Positions 44,029 through 57,300 of a stretch of 64,000 bases of DNA are shown here, piece by piece; position 1 is the first letter of the stretch, and every line of letters begins with the position of its first letter. This DNA comes from Rusavskia elegans. Its lineage: Eukaryota; Ascomycota; Lecanoromycetes; Teloschistales; Teloschistaceae. The position numbers and the translations under genes were made by a program. The stretch lies in the NCBI GenBank assembly GCA_011316305.1, contig SAUG01000047.1:62001-126000 (forward strand). The letters run 5' to 3'. Under the pieces are notes generated by a model. That model had not been told where the DNA came from. It saw only the letters and a list, made by a program, of their open reading frames with translations, and did no database searches.

Positions 44029-45944
44029 ATGGCAGAGAATACGCCTCGCCGGAGGTCATCTCGCATCCATAGTAGGGCCACCACGCCGGTAAGATCATCC
44101 CCAACCTCCGTGAACTTGGAACTAAATGCCCACAGTCCTGCGTAGAGAACCTTCAAAGCAAGCTCTCTTCTGTTCTCGAGCGTGAGGAATCACCCAAGCA
44201 GCAGCTGCAGAACATTGACGAACTACTCGCGTCCCCTACCGCTCCGGCGGCCAGAAACTCCAATCGGCATTACGCCATACCTGGTTCTTTCGACACTCCG
44301 CCGCCAGCTCAACGGGTCAAACCTGTCTTCAATGAGATGCATCCAAGCAAGGTCCATGCTAGTACAACCAAACCACTCGAGCCGTTCAACGCTCCATCTA
44401 CCGCACCCGCTGCCAAGAACTCTACTGAGTTGATAGTCTCTACCCCGTCGAAGAGCCGCGGGTCATTGCCTGCGCATATGTCATCGCCTGGCTTCGACTT
44501 TAGCTTTACTCGTCCGGAGTCCGATATCAGTGCAGAAGCACAGAAGATCATGGACAGCGTGCGTGAAGAAGCTATTCGCATCAAGGCCCAAATGCAGGCC
44601 GAGCAGCAGAAAAAGCTCGACAAGGAGGGAGACTCCCAGCAATTCGCCGGTGTCGAGGGTCGCAAGATTGCCAAACCTCGTTCAGGAAGATATAGTGAAG
44701 CTCACAAGCAGCAGTTCAAGAAAATGGACTCGATTGCCGATCACATCTCAATATGGAAAACGAAGATACATAGCAGCGCAACTGCTCCCACCACTTCTTC
44801 TTCCCTCAAACGAAGCAACTCCAAGGCAGGGTTGGACAAGTCAGAGTCTGGGATTCCTCGATCCAAATCCTTCAAAGCACTGCCGAAACCAGACAATGCA
44901 CTTGCTACTCCGGGGAAGAGAGTCAAGCGCAACCACGATGACGATGCGTCCCAGACGCGGCCCATCTCTCGGGAAAGTAGCGAAGACAACACAACCACAC
45001 CAGCAAAGCTACCCTTGACGACCTTACCAAGCGCTGTCACAACCCCCACAAGAGCATCCCTCGCCCGTTCAGCGACTGTGAAAGCCTCCAAGACCTCGAT
45101 GATCCCTTCATTGAGTCGATCTGCTTCTACAAAGACTTTCGGAACCCCTCGAACCGAAGGCAGCAACAAGTACATTTCCAGAATGGCCAAATTTAGCCCC
45201 ATCAAATCAATCCTTCACCGATCGCATCCAAAGTTCTCTGATGACCCTATCAAAGTGGCTGCCGGAACCCATATCCCGCTTCCAAGCAACCCTCTGTCCC
45301 TCAACAAAGACCTGCCTGATCTTCCGAACACCCCTTCGAAGGACCTCCAGCGGTCTCCTTCAGTGAAGAAACACGTCAACTTCACACCTTCCACCAAACC
45401 TCTCAACGACATATCTCCAGTGCCTTCTCCTTCTCCTTCGAAGATCCCTCGTTCCGAATCGATGAAGGCTCTCGATTCACCACACGTAACTCATCGCAAC
45501 ACCCACAAGATCCCCACCACCACTGCTGGTGGCATCCCAGGAGATTTCACCTTCTCCTCCTCTAAAACTATCAACTTCGGACCAGCCACCTCCGGCCTCA
45601 CTAAGACCATCCGCCCGGTTCGCCCCAGCGGTTTCCCAACTCCGCTGGCTGAAACAGCTTTTGAGAGTCATAACACAGGCGGTACAATTGAGCATGGGAT
45701 TGCGAACAAGAAACGCAAACAGGAACATGAGAGCTCCGATAACAACGAGGACCGGGAGAATATCGATCCAGCCACAACACAATCACCTCCAAAGCGTGTC
45801 AAGATGGCTGGAACGGCGACTGCAACTCCGTCCAAGAAACAATCTCTTGTGAAGACGCCCAAGAGCAAGGGTAAAGGAGTCAAGGGAAAAGGAATCATGA
45901 GCCTTGGCCGGTTGAATGCGTTGGCTAGACCGAAGGAGAGGTAG
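44029..45944 (+). CDS. Conserved disordered protein, function unknown
   Basis: Model: 44029-44088 and 44136-45944, a 47-bp intron (GTAAGA..CAG), 622 residues. The start MAENTPRRRSSRIHSRATTP, then SCVENLQSKLSSVLEREESP, resembles hypothetical proteins I recall from other ascomycetes; no function is known to me. One helical region, about residues 125-165 (ISAEAQKIMDSVREEAIRIK, then AQMQAEQQKKLDKEG), may form a coiled coil. It is followed by RKIAKPRSGRYSEAHKQQFK and KMDSIADHISIWKTK. The rest is Ser/Thr/Pro-rich with many short basic SP/TP sites of the CDK or MAPK type (TPTRAS, SPSPSKIPR). The C-terminus KGIMSLGRLNALARPKER is another conserved spot. The basic, phosphosite-rich makeup suggests a nuclear or cytoskeletal partner, but this is inference. 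Confidence 0.8.
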
Positions 45945-46789
45945 TTGGCCTGCTGCGGATCTTCACGAAGTGGGAAACATAAGAAGGAGGAATGATGATG
46001 GATGACCTGTATGACTGATTTGGACTGCAGCATGATGGACGGGAAATTGCATGACGAGCATTTTCACAATGGGCTTTTCTCAATCATGTTTCCTCATAAG
46101 GGTTACACGGGAACAACATGTATTTTCTTTCCTTCTTCTTCTCGAAAATTGGAGGCAAATTACAGAGAGGGTGTATTTTGAACGAGGTGGTGAATTTTGA
46201 ATTGGTGCTTTTCTCTCCAAGTATGCAGAGCAGAGCCCATGCGGGACGGAAAATCGCACATTTGCGAGGAAAGAACATCTTTGTGGAGCTGAGGTGGTTT
46301 TTTTTTTCGTGTGTACAGTATTTGAGATTCATGGGACATAAGGGGTGTGTGCTCAAGAATAGCGAGGAGAAGTATCTGGTAGCTTGCAACTTTGAATGAG
46401 AGATAACCGTCATGGAATTGCCGGATTTTTCTTTGATGCGTGTGTGAAATCAATTTGTTTTCTTTTGACTGAGTGGGCTGTTTCTTGTGTGAGCAGGTTG
46501 AGCCTACAAGAACCACCTGATGAACCAACCCGAGCGAGAATCTTCTATATTCTCAATATCCTATTAAATCGAAGATTTGCAATAGAATGAATCAGTGGAG
46601 TTGATCGGTGCTGTATACCGATCGACTCTATGTGTACCGGATCGAATCTGCCACTTACACTAGGTACCATCATTATGCAGAGAAGATTCAGTTTCACTAC
46701 TCTGGATGATCCATAACATCAAAGCCGTAAACCTATCTCAGCTTCTTTTTACCGAGTACACACTGGTAATGGAAGATAGCACGCTCGAA
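45945..46789. other. Convergent intergenic region
   Basis: Lies between the 3' ends of the disordered-protein gene and the kinase gene. T-runs occur near 46300. Short frames on both strands look like chance. No gene was recognised. Confidence 0.5.
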
Positions 46790-49700
46790 TCAGACGTCCT
46801 TCACCCTCACCCCTGCCCCAACCTGCTGTTGCTGCAGTGGCGGTGGACTCCCAATCGAATCATGTCCATTTATCTCCGTCTCGACCATTTCCAGGCCGGC
46901 GAGCGCAGGGTAGCGTTTACTGAAGTTGGATTCCCAGTCTTCATTCTGGATGTTGTCGGGTGCGGGGCCATCAAAGGAGGCGGGCATTGCCTCGCGGTAG
47001 GGGTTCGATGATCTCTTTTGGAGTTGATGATGCTGTTGGCGTTCTGGCGGTTGTTGTGGTTGAGATTGCTGGCCGGATTGTTGTTGGTGGGAGGGCGTTT
47101 GGGTTTGTTGGCGAGGTGGTTGCGAAGGCAAGGGCTTTGAACTTAGTGAAGAAGGTTTGCTGATTGGAGGCTGATTACCAGTGCGGAGGGCTTGTGGTTT
47201 CGGAGGGGCTGAGGGGCGAGGCGTGGGTGGAGCCGAGGAGTTGGGAACAGAAGAGACCGATGGGCGTGCTGAGGACGTGGCTGTTGAAACCTGGGGCTGC
47301 GGCGATCGAGACAGAGGAATGTGGTTGGGTGGAAGACGGGTGCTGGACGAGCTATCGCCCGGTAGAGAGTCGGCTCGAGGTGGTACTCGGAAAGCAGACG
47401 GACGCTTTCGCGGCAACTGCTGTGAACTCAATGGTGATGGACTGGGCACACGTCTAGATGGTTCAGGATACTGCGAGTTGGTAAATCGACCATACCCTTC
47501 AGGCTTTTTTGTTGGTGAAGGGGGCCCTCTTCCACTTTCGTCTAGGAGTGACCGAACTTTGCTCTGTATTGAAGCAGCTCGAGGATTGATAGGACTATCT
47601 CCACGATCCCTTCGGCCATCCCCCCTTTCGAAAAGTCGTTGGCGATAAGCTGCACCTGCTTCTGCCACCCGTTTCTCTTCTTGTGACAACCGCCGCCGTT
47701 CGAGCTCGCGTCTTACTTCCGGAGGCGCCGGCTCCGTCTCGTCGTACGCTTGACCATCATCGCTCCTGCCATCAGTAGCCTCAGAGCCCGCTATAGGCGT
47801 CAGGTTGTAACCCTCCTGATCGGGTGATAGTGCTGGCGGCGGAATGCCAGCATCACCGGTGTTGGTCTCGAATCGACGGAATGCTTCGCCAAATCTCCCA
47901 GCGAACAGATTCTTGGTCCCACTAAGTGAAATTGACGGCATGCTTGCTCGCTTGATGTGCCTAGATCCACTGCTGAGTCGTTTCTCCTTTCTTCTCGACG
48001 GTTCCTCTTCCTCCATTGCCTTGAGGAAATCAACATTGGAGCTGATCTTAGTCCCCTCCTGACCGTCGTCCGATTCACCTGTAACTGCTGTCGATTGATG
48101 TGTTGCATTGAGCAAGCTTTGGGTGTTTTCACCATCGAGGATTTCTTTCGAGTGCGCACGGCTCCGCAGAGATCGCCTCTTAGGCTCTATCTGCACGCTC
48201 GAAGGCCGGATCTTCGAGCTGTCGGATCGGGATCTGCTCAGGTCTGTGGTATTCGGATTCTGTAGATTAAGTGAGGCCCCAGAAGAGCCAGAGGATCGCA
48301 AACCCCCAATGCTTCCAATATGGGATCGCGATCGGTGGTCCGGCAGCCCAGGCCGTTTATCGCTACTTGAGTCATTTTTGAGTACCGTGGCAGCGTCAAG
48401 CGAGGCATCTGATGCTCTTGATTGGCTCGATGACCTAGGTCTCGAAGGAGGGATGCGAAAGATGGGTCGAATGTCTGACGGTATGGTTGCTGCACCTGGC
48501 AAGGAGTCTGGAGAAGTCATCGTTCCCGTGGAAACCATCTTCGAGCGTAGAGGCAACCCATGGGCAGGAGTTGCAGTGCTCGACTTTGCAGCTTTACCTG
48601 CCTCTAGCCTTGTTCTGCTGTCCATTGGTGGATCGAGAGTGCTGGTCAGGGTCTCGTTTCGGGGCGCGGTTGCCGGCGTTCCCGATTGTGTCGGTTGAGC
48701 GAAGGCATCGTCGGCTAGTGCATTGGTCACTCGTTGGCTGATGTTCCTGGAAGGAAGGGCCGCTGTCTTCGACTTGGTGTCGAATGCAAAGTTGTCGCCG
48801 GACTCATGCAGAAGGGAAAACTCGTCCATTGAAGGGAACTTGCTGGCTACCTCGTCTACGGTCGGGTTCGAGTCGAAAGTAGAACTGGAATCGAGAGCGG
48901 AGAATGGGTCCCCATCCGTGACTCTCAATGGAGAAGGGCTGGGTTTAGCGATCCTCTGGTCGGCCTCGGTTTTCGTTGGTCTGCCGCGTCGCATCGGTTG
49001 AATGTTCGGTATTGCGAGTTGCGATTCGACTGGCGGTGCTTTCGAAGCCCCTACAGGCGGTGGTGATGCTAGTTCTGATTTGGAAGGGGGTAATTTCTGG
49101 TGTTGTCTAGCCTCTGACTGTGTTCGCATTGCGTAGATGTCTTTGATGGGTACGTCTGTTCCTCGCATGAGACTGACTTCTCGGATGACCTGGTAGATGT
49201 TCGGTCGAGCTTGTGGATTCTCCCGTAGCATTCCAGCTATTAGCTTTTTAAGACTATCTGAGAACGAAGGATATCCAGGGAACTTGAAGCTCGCGTTGAG
49301 TATTGCCATTTGCCCTTGATCCTCGAAAGGCGTCTTGTAGTAACAGAGCTTGTACAGCAGGACGCCGAGCGCCCAAATATCACTTTTTTCATCGATGGGT
49401 TGCTTCCTATACACGTCGATCATTTCAGGACTACGGTATTGTAGCGTTGTATGCTTTTGTACGTCCTCTTCGATGAGCCTCCCTTCTGCAGCACTTGTAG
49501 CGGCGGGCCGGGGTGGGGCGGCGGAGCCGAAATCGCACAACTTGTATCTTTTGGTGGCACCAGAGGATGTGATGAGAATGTTTTCGACTTTGAGATCTCG
49601 ATGTAATAACGGTGGCTTCAAGTAATGCATACATGCGACACCCAGGGCGGTGTCGGAGAAGATCTTCAGGACTTCGGGCTCGGTCAAACGATTCTGTAGT

Positions 49701-50134
49701 CTAGTGTTCATAAAGTCGATCAAACCGCCTCCGTTGCAGTATTCCATGAGCAGGAACACCTCGTAGCCCCCAGCTTTCAAGGCAGAAGCGTGGGAGTCGA
49801 TGTAGGTTACGATGTAACGCTGGCCTCGCAATTTCTTCATTGTCTCGACCTCTGTCCGCATACTGGCCAGAGCCTCCTTGTCCGGGACAGCGACTCTCTT
49901 GAGCACGGCGCCATCGTCGCCATTGATAGGCTTGGGGAGCCGCACAAGATAAACATGTGCAAATCCGCCTTCAGACAAGTATCGCACAATGACCACTCGG
50001 TGTCCGCCAACTTGGACTTTCGTTCCTGGAGCAAAAGTTCCGGCGGGAACGGTAGAAGCAGTCGCTATGCTGGGGGCGTTGAATGCAGGTTGACGCGGAG
50101 GGACGGCGAAGGTAGGATTGAAAGTCGAGGCCAT
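46790..50134 (-). CDS. Ark/Prk-type (NAK family) serine/threonine kinase
   Basis: Ark1/Prk1-type kinases control actin patches and endocytosis by phosphorylating coat proteins. One uninterrupted frame of 1114 residues from ATG 50134 (MASTFNPTFAVPPR); an in-frame GTG at 50155 is not used. The kinase domain covers about residues 45-330: glycine loop LSEGGFAHVYLV, VMEYCxGG-type hinge as LLMEYCNGGGLIDF, catalytic loop HRDLKVENIL, DFGSA, activation segment YRSPEMIDVY and SDIWALGVLLYKLCY. The HRDLKVEN, DFGSA and EMIDVY sequences are the family's. The remaining 780 residues are disordered, Ser/Pro-rich and in places Gln/Pro-rich, ending KRYPALAGLEMVE. All catalytic residues seen are intact. Confidence 0.93.
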   Translation of the reverse strand: MASTFNPTFAVPPRQPAFNAPSIATASTVPAGTFAPGTKVQVGGHRVVIVRYLSEGGFAHVYLVRLPKPINGDDGAVLKRVAVPDKEALASMRTEVETMKKLRGQRYIVTYIDSHASALKAGGYEVFLLMEYCNGGGLIDFMNTRLQNRLTEPEVLKIFSDTALGVACMHYLKPPLLHRDLKVENILITSSGATKRYKLCDFGSAAPPRPAATSAAEGRLIEEDVQKHTTLQYRSPEMIDVYRKQPIDEKSDIWALGVLLYKLCYYKTPFEDQGQMAILNASFKFPGYPSFSDSLKKLIAGMLRENPQARPNIYQVIREVSLMRGTDVPIKDIYAMRTQSEARQHQKLPPSKSELASPPPVGASKAPPVESQLAIPNIQPMRRGRPTKTEADQRIAKPSPSPLRVTDGDPFSALDSSSTFDSNPTVDEVASKFPSMDEFSLLHESGDNFAFDTKSKTAALPSRNISQRVTNALADDAFAQPTQSGTPATAPRNETLTSTLDPPMDSRTRLEAGKAAKSSTATPAHGLPLRSKMVSTGTMTSPDSLPGAATIPSDIRPIFRIPPSRPRSSSQSRASDASLDAATVLKNDSSSDKRPGLPDHRSRSHIGSIGGLRSSGSSGASLNLQNPNTTDLSRSRSDSSKIRPSSVQIEPKRRSLRSRAHSKEILDGENTQSLLNATHQSTAVTGESDDGQEGTKISSNVDFLKAMEEEEPSRRKEKRLSSGSRHIKRASMPSISLSGTKNLFAGRFGEAFRRFETNTGDAGIPPPALSPDQEGYNLTPIAGSEATDGRSDDGQAYDETEPAPPEVRRELERRRLSQEEKRVAEAGAAYRQRLFERGDGRRDRGDSPINPRAASIQSKVRSLLDESGRGPPSPTKKPEGYGRFTNSQYPEPSRRVPSPSPLSSQQLPRKRPSAFRVPPRADSLPGDSSSSTRLPPNHIPLSRSPQPQVSTATSSARPSVSSVPNSSAPPTPRPSAPPKPQALRTGNQPPISKPSSLSSKPLPSQPPRQQTQTPSHQQQSGQQSQPQQPPERQQHHQLQKRSSNPYREAMPASFDGPAPDNIQNEDWESNFSKRYPALAGLEMVETEINGHDSIGSPPPLQQQQVGAGVRVKDV

Positions 50135-51365
50135 AGTAGATCGCTTCGAGGGCACTCTGGAAAGCGCTATAGAGCAAATACTATCGAAGTCTCATTGCGA
50201 GTGTTGGACACGAACATGCACTTTGATCAAGAGCAAGTGCCATTGCTGTTCAGTCAAGTCCCAGAAGGCATGAGCTTCATCTCCATTATGATTGGATGAA
50301 CCATGCGCGCGTGTATAGCTTGGCTGCAGCCTAAATGTGCGCTTAGGCGTCTCCCAATTAGATTGCAGTAAGGGGCGCACAGCAACCAAAACAGCTGTAT
50401 AGTGATATCAAAGCAGCAGTAAGATCGATGTCCCTTGTCGAGGTACCAAGTGTTGTACGCCTCGTCGGCCCCTCGCTGTAACTGGTTTTTGACATGGCGA
50501 GGGCGTCGGCAGTCATCGGGATTTGGGTTCTCACCGCTTTGGTGGAACGACCGATTTCTCGGATTGTTTTGAGCTGTATCAAATCATCTAAGCTTTTGGC
50601 CTTGTGCGAACTCATGAAGTAAATGTACAGCCCAAATCTGATGATCATATCGTCTTGTATGTGTGAGGCACTTGATTTAACATGCTCCAGCGCCAGCGAA
50701 CGTCACGTTAGGATATGTTCACTCTCCACGACATCAGCTCCATAGTGGAGTTTGCCCATGGAGATGATATAAACACATAAGTGCGGCCACAGAACAGGTG
50801 GTGTCAGATCTTTGCCTGTATGAGTGACTTTGGATACAAGGAACGGGTCATTCATCTAGACAAGATTGATGAGCTGATCGAGTGGTGTATAGGAGTGTTC
50901 TGTACTGTTAGTGTAAGGAGAAGTTTGGCAGTAGGTAATTAATAATGGCGTCGTTATGCTATCCGCCATCATGCGAGTAAAATTCGACGTGGTCTGAGTA
51001 AGTTGATTGGTCGCAGGGATTTGTCCCACTATTTGCCAAGAGAAGATAGTACCTTACTCCTTATTAGCGTGCCTGGTTATATATTAAGCAACGGTGGCCC
51101 TCCCTGCAAGCCGCATACGATCCCCAGCCCTATCACCTCAGTGTCATACAAAGACTTACGAGAATCGAGCCATCGGAACTTAACGAAAGGCAACCAGTTT
51201 GTGCATGACTCACCACGACACATGAAACAATATGACACCATATCGCGCGATCTGGCCTTTTACTTCTCGGAAGCCTCACTGGTGAAACAGTGATGATCGA
51301 TCATGGCTGGTATATCAAGAACCCCGTAATAGCTGCAGCGCGACTCCTTTATCTAAGGTGAAGGA
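50135..51365. promoter_or_regulatory. Divergent region between the kinase gene and MOT1
   Basis: 1.2 kb between divergent start codons, expected to hold both promoters. No further gene was recognised. Confidence 0.45.
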
Positions 51366-54300
51366 TGACTTCGAGGTAAACGTTCCGCATGTGATGCAGT
51401 CATAATCCGCTGACACAATTTTGGCATTTTCAGACTTGATCGACTGGTCACGTAAGCATTAAATGCCCCTGTCCAATCACGGGCCGGCTTGCATACAGAC
51501 ATACTGACCCGCTGCACAATAATAGTCTACTTGAAACCGGAAGTACTCAGCTTATTCGGAATACTGCCGCCCAGCAGCTTGGCGATGTTCAGAAGCAGCA
51601 TCCAGATGAACTCTTCAACCTACTAACACGCGTTCTCCCTTTTTTGAGATCCAAATCCTGGGATACTCGCATCGCCGCCGCCAAGGCCATAGGATGCGTC
51701 GTCGATAACGCTCCCAAATTTGAGCCTAATGCTAATGATTCGCGTATCGATGTAAAAGCGGAGAGCGATGCGGACGGCGAAGTTGCCCCTGCCGTGGGAC
51801 TACTGCAATTGGAATCCTTAGACATTGCTGCCGTATTGACTTACGGCAAGAAGTTGCTGTGTAGTGGAGGTAAGGACCATGATTATGCTTTGGCTGCCTT
51901 GGAGCCCGCCGACCGTCTGGCGCATCAGAAGAAGACCTTGAACACTCGCCTGGGCCTCGAAGGAGAGTATGTCGAGGATGATTTGCTACCTCAAATTTCC
52001 TTGACGGAAAAATCTCAGAAAGAATCAATCGCACCAGGCCTACCCAGGGTCAACACCGCCATATCCTCGTACAGCCAGGAGACGATGCAGTTACCTTCGC
52101 CTTTCGCTGCTGGTTCGCGACAGGGTTCATTTTCCCACGGTTCGCACCTGACACCGACTGATGATGGTGGTTTGAGTATACGTCAAATCAATCAACTTAA
52201 GCGCAAGAACAAGCTGAATGCAAAGAACCAAGCTAGCAAGGTCCGAGTGGTTGACTTATCCACACGACGACCCAGCATCGACGCCCCAAACGGCACCTCG
52301 GCAACCGAAGCTTTCGCCCTGAAGCAGGAGATCAAAGCCGAGAAGGATTTGGACAAAAAGCCGGACTACCTATCCCTCGATCGTGGAGATGTTGACGAAG
52401 ATGCAAAGATCGTTTCGGACTTCAAGGGCTCCATCCTGACGGAAAAATCGCTCATCCTAACAGAAGCGGAAGAACAGGGGCTGGAATGGCCCTTCGAGCG
52501 TCTCTGCGAAGTTCTTATGCTTGATCTGTTCGATCATAGCTGGGAGATTCGCCATGGAGCTGCCATGGGGTTGCGTGAAGTCATTCGCGTGCATGGTGCA
52601 GGCGCCGGTCGCGAACATGGCAAGTCTAAAGCTCACAACGATATGTACAATGGCCGATGGCTGAACGATCTCGCGTGTCGCCTTTGCTGTGTTTTCATGC
52701 TTGACAGATTTGGCGACTATATCTCTGATAATGTCGTTGCACCTATTCGTGAAACCATTGGTCAGACTCTGGGTGCGATGCTAGCTCACCTATCCCCTTA
52801 TCTGGTCACCATGGTCTACCGCGTACTATACCGCATGGTAATGCAAAAGGACATTTACCTGCCTGCTCGTGTATGGGAGGTGTGCCATGGTGGCATGATC
52901 GGACTTCGATATCTCGTCGCAGTCCGAAACGACCTGCTGATCAAGGACAATGGATTGATGGATGGTGTTGTTGAAGCAGTCATGAAAGGCCTTGGAGACT
53001 TGGATGATGACGTCCGAGCTGTCAGTGCATCTACGTTGACGCCGATAGCGAAAGAGTTTGTCACTCTACGACCGGCAGCGCTGGAAGGTCTCATGGACAT
53101 AGTTTGGGATTGCCTGTCGGACTTACGGGACGATTTGAGCGCCAGTACTGGCTCTGTCATGGATCTGCTGGCGAAACTTTGCAGCTTCCCAGAGGTCTTA
53201 GTAGCCATGCAATCTAACGCAGCGAAGGATTCCCAGCATGCCTTCACCAATTTGGTACCCAGGCTCTACCCCTTTCTGCGACATACCATCACCAGCGTAC
53301 GATCAGCCGTCCTTCGCGCCCTTCAAACGTTTTTAAACATTGGAGGAAGTGATACAAAAGGATGGGTGAATGGAAGAATACTAAGGCTGGTCTTTCAAAA
53401 CCTTCTGGTTGAGAGGAACGAGCAGACATTGAAGCTGTCCCTGGACGTCTGGTACGCACTGTCTCACTGTCTGGTTCAAGAAAGTGCCGACAGGTTCCTG
53501 TCGGATTTTTCATACCATTGGCAAGATCTTGTTGAGATGGCGCTTCACCCCATCGGCACTTCCAGAAATCCAATCCCCATGGACATGGGTCTCCTCATGA
53601 GGCCTTCAGGACAGATGTACGCGCCTTCCACGGTCCAGATCAATCGGGCTTCTCCCAGCAATAACGGCGAGCATGTTGCGAAGCGAAGGAAAAAGTCGGA
53701 GAAGAAGGAAGAGCCGCTTCCGACAGCTCACAACGTGGACGGCCATATGATTCAGGGGGATATTGACCTGGTGGGTGTTGATACACTAGTCAGGTCGAGA
53801 TTGTTCGCGGCGAAAGCATTCGGTAGAGCCATCAGTTTGTGCCCTGTGCATGCTGCCGAGAGCATTCTCGAGGAACTGACGCAGCGCCTCCAATTGCCGT
53901 CTTCAACCACCCAGATGGTCGCCGCTCTGATGATAGACGAATACGCCCAATCATTGACGGGACCATCGCCCTTTACTGCTGGATTGTGTGAGCCGTTGCG
54001 CTCCATCCTGGAGGATGAGCGACCGAGCAGCTACAATGATATCGTTTCATACCTACGAATAGCAAGAGCGCAGTGCCATTCTCTGCTGAACGCTTTCCGC
54101 GACCAGGCTCATGTGCCGCAATCCAAAATACCAAGCCTCGCTGTCGTTGTCCAAGGTGAAGTAGAGGCAGGTCCTTCTGCATTTTCCCTCGGCAATGCGG
54201 ACACAGTGGTTGGAACCGACTTTGAGCGGTTGAAAAAGATGTTAACTCCAGCGCAAAGAGTTACTTCATTACAGCTTTTGAACGATGCTCGAACGAACGC

Positions 54301-57300
54301 AGTCGTAGCGCTCGACGATGCTAAACGGGTGAAGTCTGAGCGCGATACGAGAATCAGGGCAGCTGCGTCGAGTGCACTCGTGGCTCTGAAGGAGATCCCG
54401 AAGAAGCCATCTGCTTTGATCAAGGGACTAATGGACAGTATCAAATCGGAGGAAAACATCGAGCTTCAGAAGCGGTCGGCCGCTTCGGTGGCATCACTAA
54501 TCACCCATTATGCAACTTCTGGCAAGCGAGGTCCTGCCGACAAGGTCATCGCCAATCTGATGAAGTTCTACTGCATCGACACCTCCGAAACACCCGAGTT
54601 TCCTGTGAACGCCTCGCTGAAGGACTCTGTCCTGTCTCTGCGGAAAGAAGAAGATCGAAAAGACCATGCAGATGCAATCAAATATGAGATGGAGGCCAAG
54701 GCTGCCCGGATACAGCGTCGGGGTGCGAAAGAAGCACTGGATCGACTGAACTCAACATTCGGTCTTGAACTGTTCGACAAGGCACCAGTGGTAAAAGACA
54801 AGATCGAAGCCCCTTTGCGTCAAGCATTCAACGAAGACCTCCCAGATGACATCGCCGATCCAGCTAACGAGCTGGGACAGGCAGTCATCGATGGCTTGTC
54901 AATACTCCGTGCCCTGATGCCGGCGCTACACGAATCACTGCATTCCTTCGTCGAAGACATGATGCCTCTCATAGCAAAGGCCCTCCGAAGCCAACTCTCA
55001 GTCTTTCGTTACGCCGCTGCCAAATGCTTTGCCACCATCTGCAGTGTCATGCGGACGCGAGCAATGATCATGCTCGTGGAAGAAGTACTGCCTTTCTGCA
55101 ATTCGATTGACCCACAGCCACGGCAGGGAGCAACAGAGCTCATCTACCACCTCATCCATGTCATGGAGGATAGTATTCTGCCCTACGTGATCTTCCTCAT
55201 TGTGCCCGTCCTCGGGCGGATGAGCGATCCCGACAACGACGTGCGTCTTATCGCTACCACCACCTTCGCGACCCTAGTCAAGCTCGTGCCTCTAGAAGCT
55301 GGGATCCCTGACCCTCCTGGCTTTCCGGAAGTATTGCTGGAGGGTCGAGACCGAGAACGGAAGTTCATCTCACAGATGCTTGACGTCCGCAAGGTGGAAC
55401 CGTTCCATGTCCCAGTAGCAATCAAGGCCGAACTTCGATCGTATCAGCAGGAGGGTGTCAACTGGCTGGCATTCCTCAATCGGTTCCATCTCCATGGTAT
55501 TCTGTGCGACGACATGGGTCTAGGGAAGACGTTACAGACCCTCTGCATCGTCGCAAGCGATCATCATTTGCGCGCTGAAGAGTTTGCCAAAAGCGGAAAT
55601 CCAGACTACCGTCGTCTACCTTCTTTGATAGTCTGCCCACCAACACTCTCCGGGCATTGGCAGCAGGAGATTGCAACGTATGCACCTTTCTTGACATGCC
55701 TTGGGTATGTGGGGCCGGCAGGAGATCGAGGCAGGTTGAGGGATCAATTGGGTAAGACAGACATCGTTATAACGTCTTACGAGGTCTGCCGGAACGATAT
55801 CGAAGTCCTGGCTCCTTTCAATTGGAACTACTGTGTCCTTGACGAAGGCCATCTCATCAAGAACCCAAGAGCAAAGACTACTCTGGCGGTGAAACGACTG
55901 GCAAGCAATCATCGCTTGATCCTCTCCGGGACTCCAATCCAAAATAATGTCCTCGAATTATGGTCGCTCTTCGACTTCCTCATGCCAGGTTTCTTGGGCA
56001 CAGAGAAGGTCTTCTTGGACCGATTTGCCAAACCCATTGCGGCAAGTCGCTTCAGCAAGTCTTCATCCAAGGAACAGGAAGCTGGTGCACTAGCAATCGA
56101 AGCATTGCACAAGCAAGTCCTCCCTTTCCTCCTCCGCCGACTCAAAGAGGAAGTACTCAACGACCTCCCTCCCAAGATCCTTCAAAACTACTACTGCGAT
56201 CTCAGCGACCTCCAGAAAAAGCTCTTCGAAGACTTCGCCAAGAAAGAGCGAAAAACCCTCACAGAAGCCGCCGGCAGCGACGACAAGGAAGCCAAACAAC
56301 ACATCTTCCAAGCTCTCCAATACATGCGTAAGCTCTGCAACTCCCCCTCCCTCGTCGTGAAAGAAGGGCACAAACAATATGACTCCATCCAATCTACCCT
56401 CGCCAAGCAGCAATCGAACCTCAAGGACATCGCTCATGCCCCCAAACTCGGCGCCCTCCGTGACCTCCTCGTCGACTGCGGCATCGGCACTTCGCCCTCT
56501 GCCAACGCCGGCGAAATCGGCGCCGAATCAAACTACGTCAGCCAGCACCGCGCCCTCATCTTCTGCCAGATGAAGGAAATGCTCGACATTGTCCAAAACG
56601 AGGTCATCCGCAAACTCCTCCCAAGCGTGCAATTCCTCCGTCTAGACGGCAGCGTCGAAGCTTCCAAGAGACAGGCGATCGTCAATCAATTCAATACGGA
56701 CCCCAGCTATGATTGCCTGCTGCTGACGACGAGCGTGGGCGGGCTGGGTCTGAATTTGACAGGGGCGGATACGGTTATCTTCGTGGAGCACGATTGGAAC
56801 CCGCAGAAGGATCTGCAGGCTATGGATCGGGCGCATCGGATAGGGCAGAAGAAGGTCGTGAATGTTTATCGGTTGATTACGAGGGGGACTTTGGAGGAGA
56901 AGATTTTGAAGTATGTATATTCCTATTTCCCCTTCCTCCCACAGCCAATATCGCTTTACCATATTTATTGCAGGAATTCCTACTAACACTGGTGGTGTGT
57001 TTTCACAGCCTCCAACGCTTCAAAATCGACGTCGCCTCCACCGTAGTCAACCAGCAAAACGCCGGCCTCTCGACCATGGAAACGGGCGAAATCTTAGACC
57101 TTTTCGATATCGGCGATACCTCTTCTTCCTCCCTCTCTAACCCATCGAATCCGAATAACAGAAATGATGATGCGAGGGGTAAAGAAGAAGATACGTTGGA
57201 TGTGACGGGCGAGTTGAAGGAGAAGGGCAAGAAGGGCTATTTGGATGATCTGGGTGAGTTGTGGGATGGGAGGCAGTATGAGGAGGAGTATGATTTGGAT

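Noticed and set aside
46118..46413. Overlapping open frames on both strands between the disordered-protein and kinase genes
   Set aside because: Low-complexity, no conservation that I recognise, located in a convergent 3' region.
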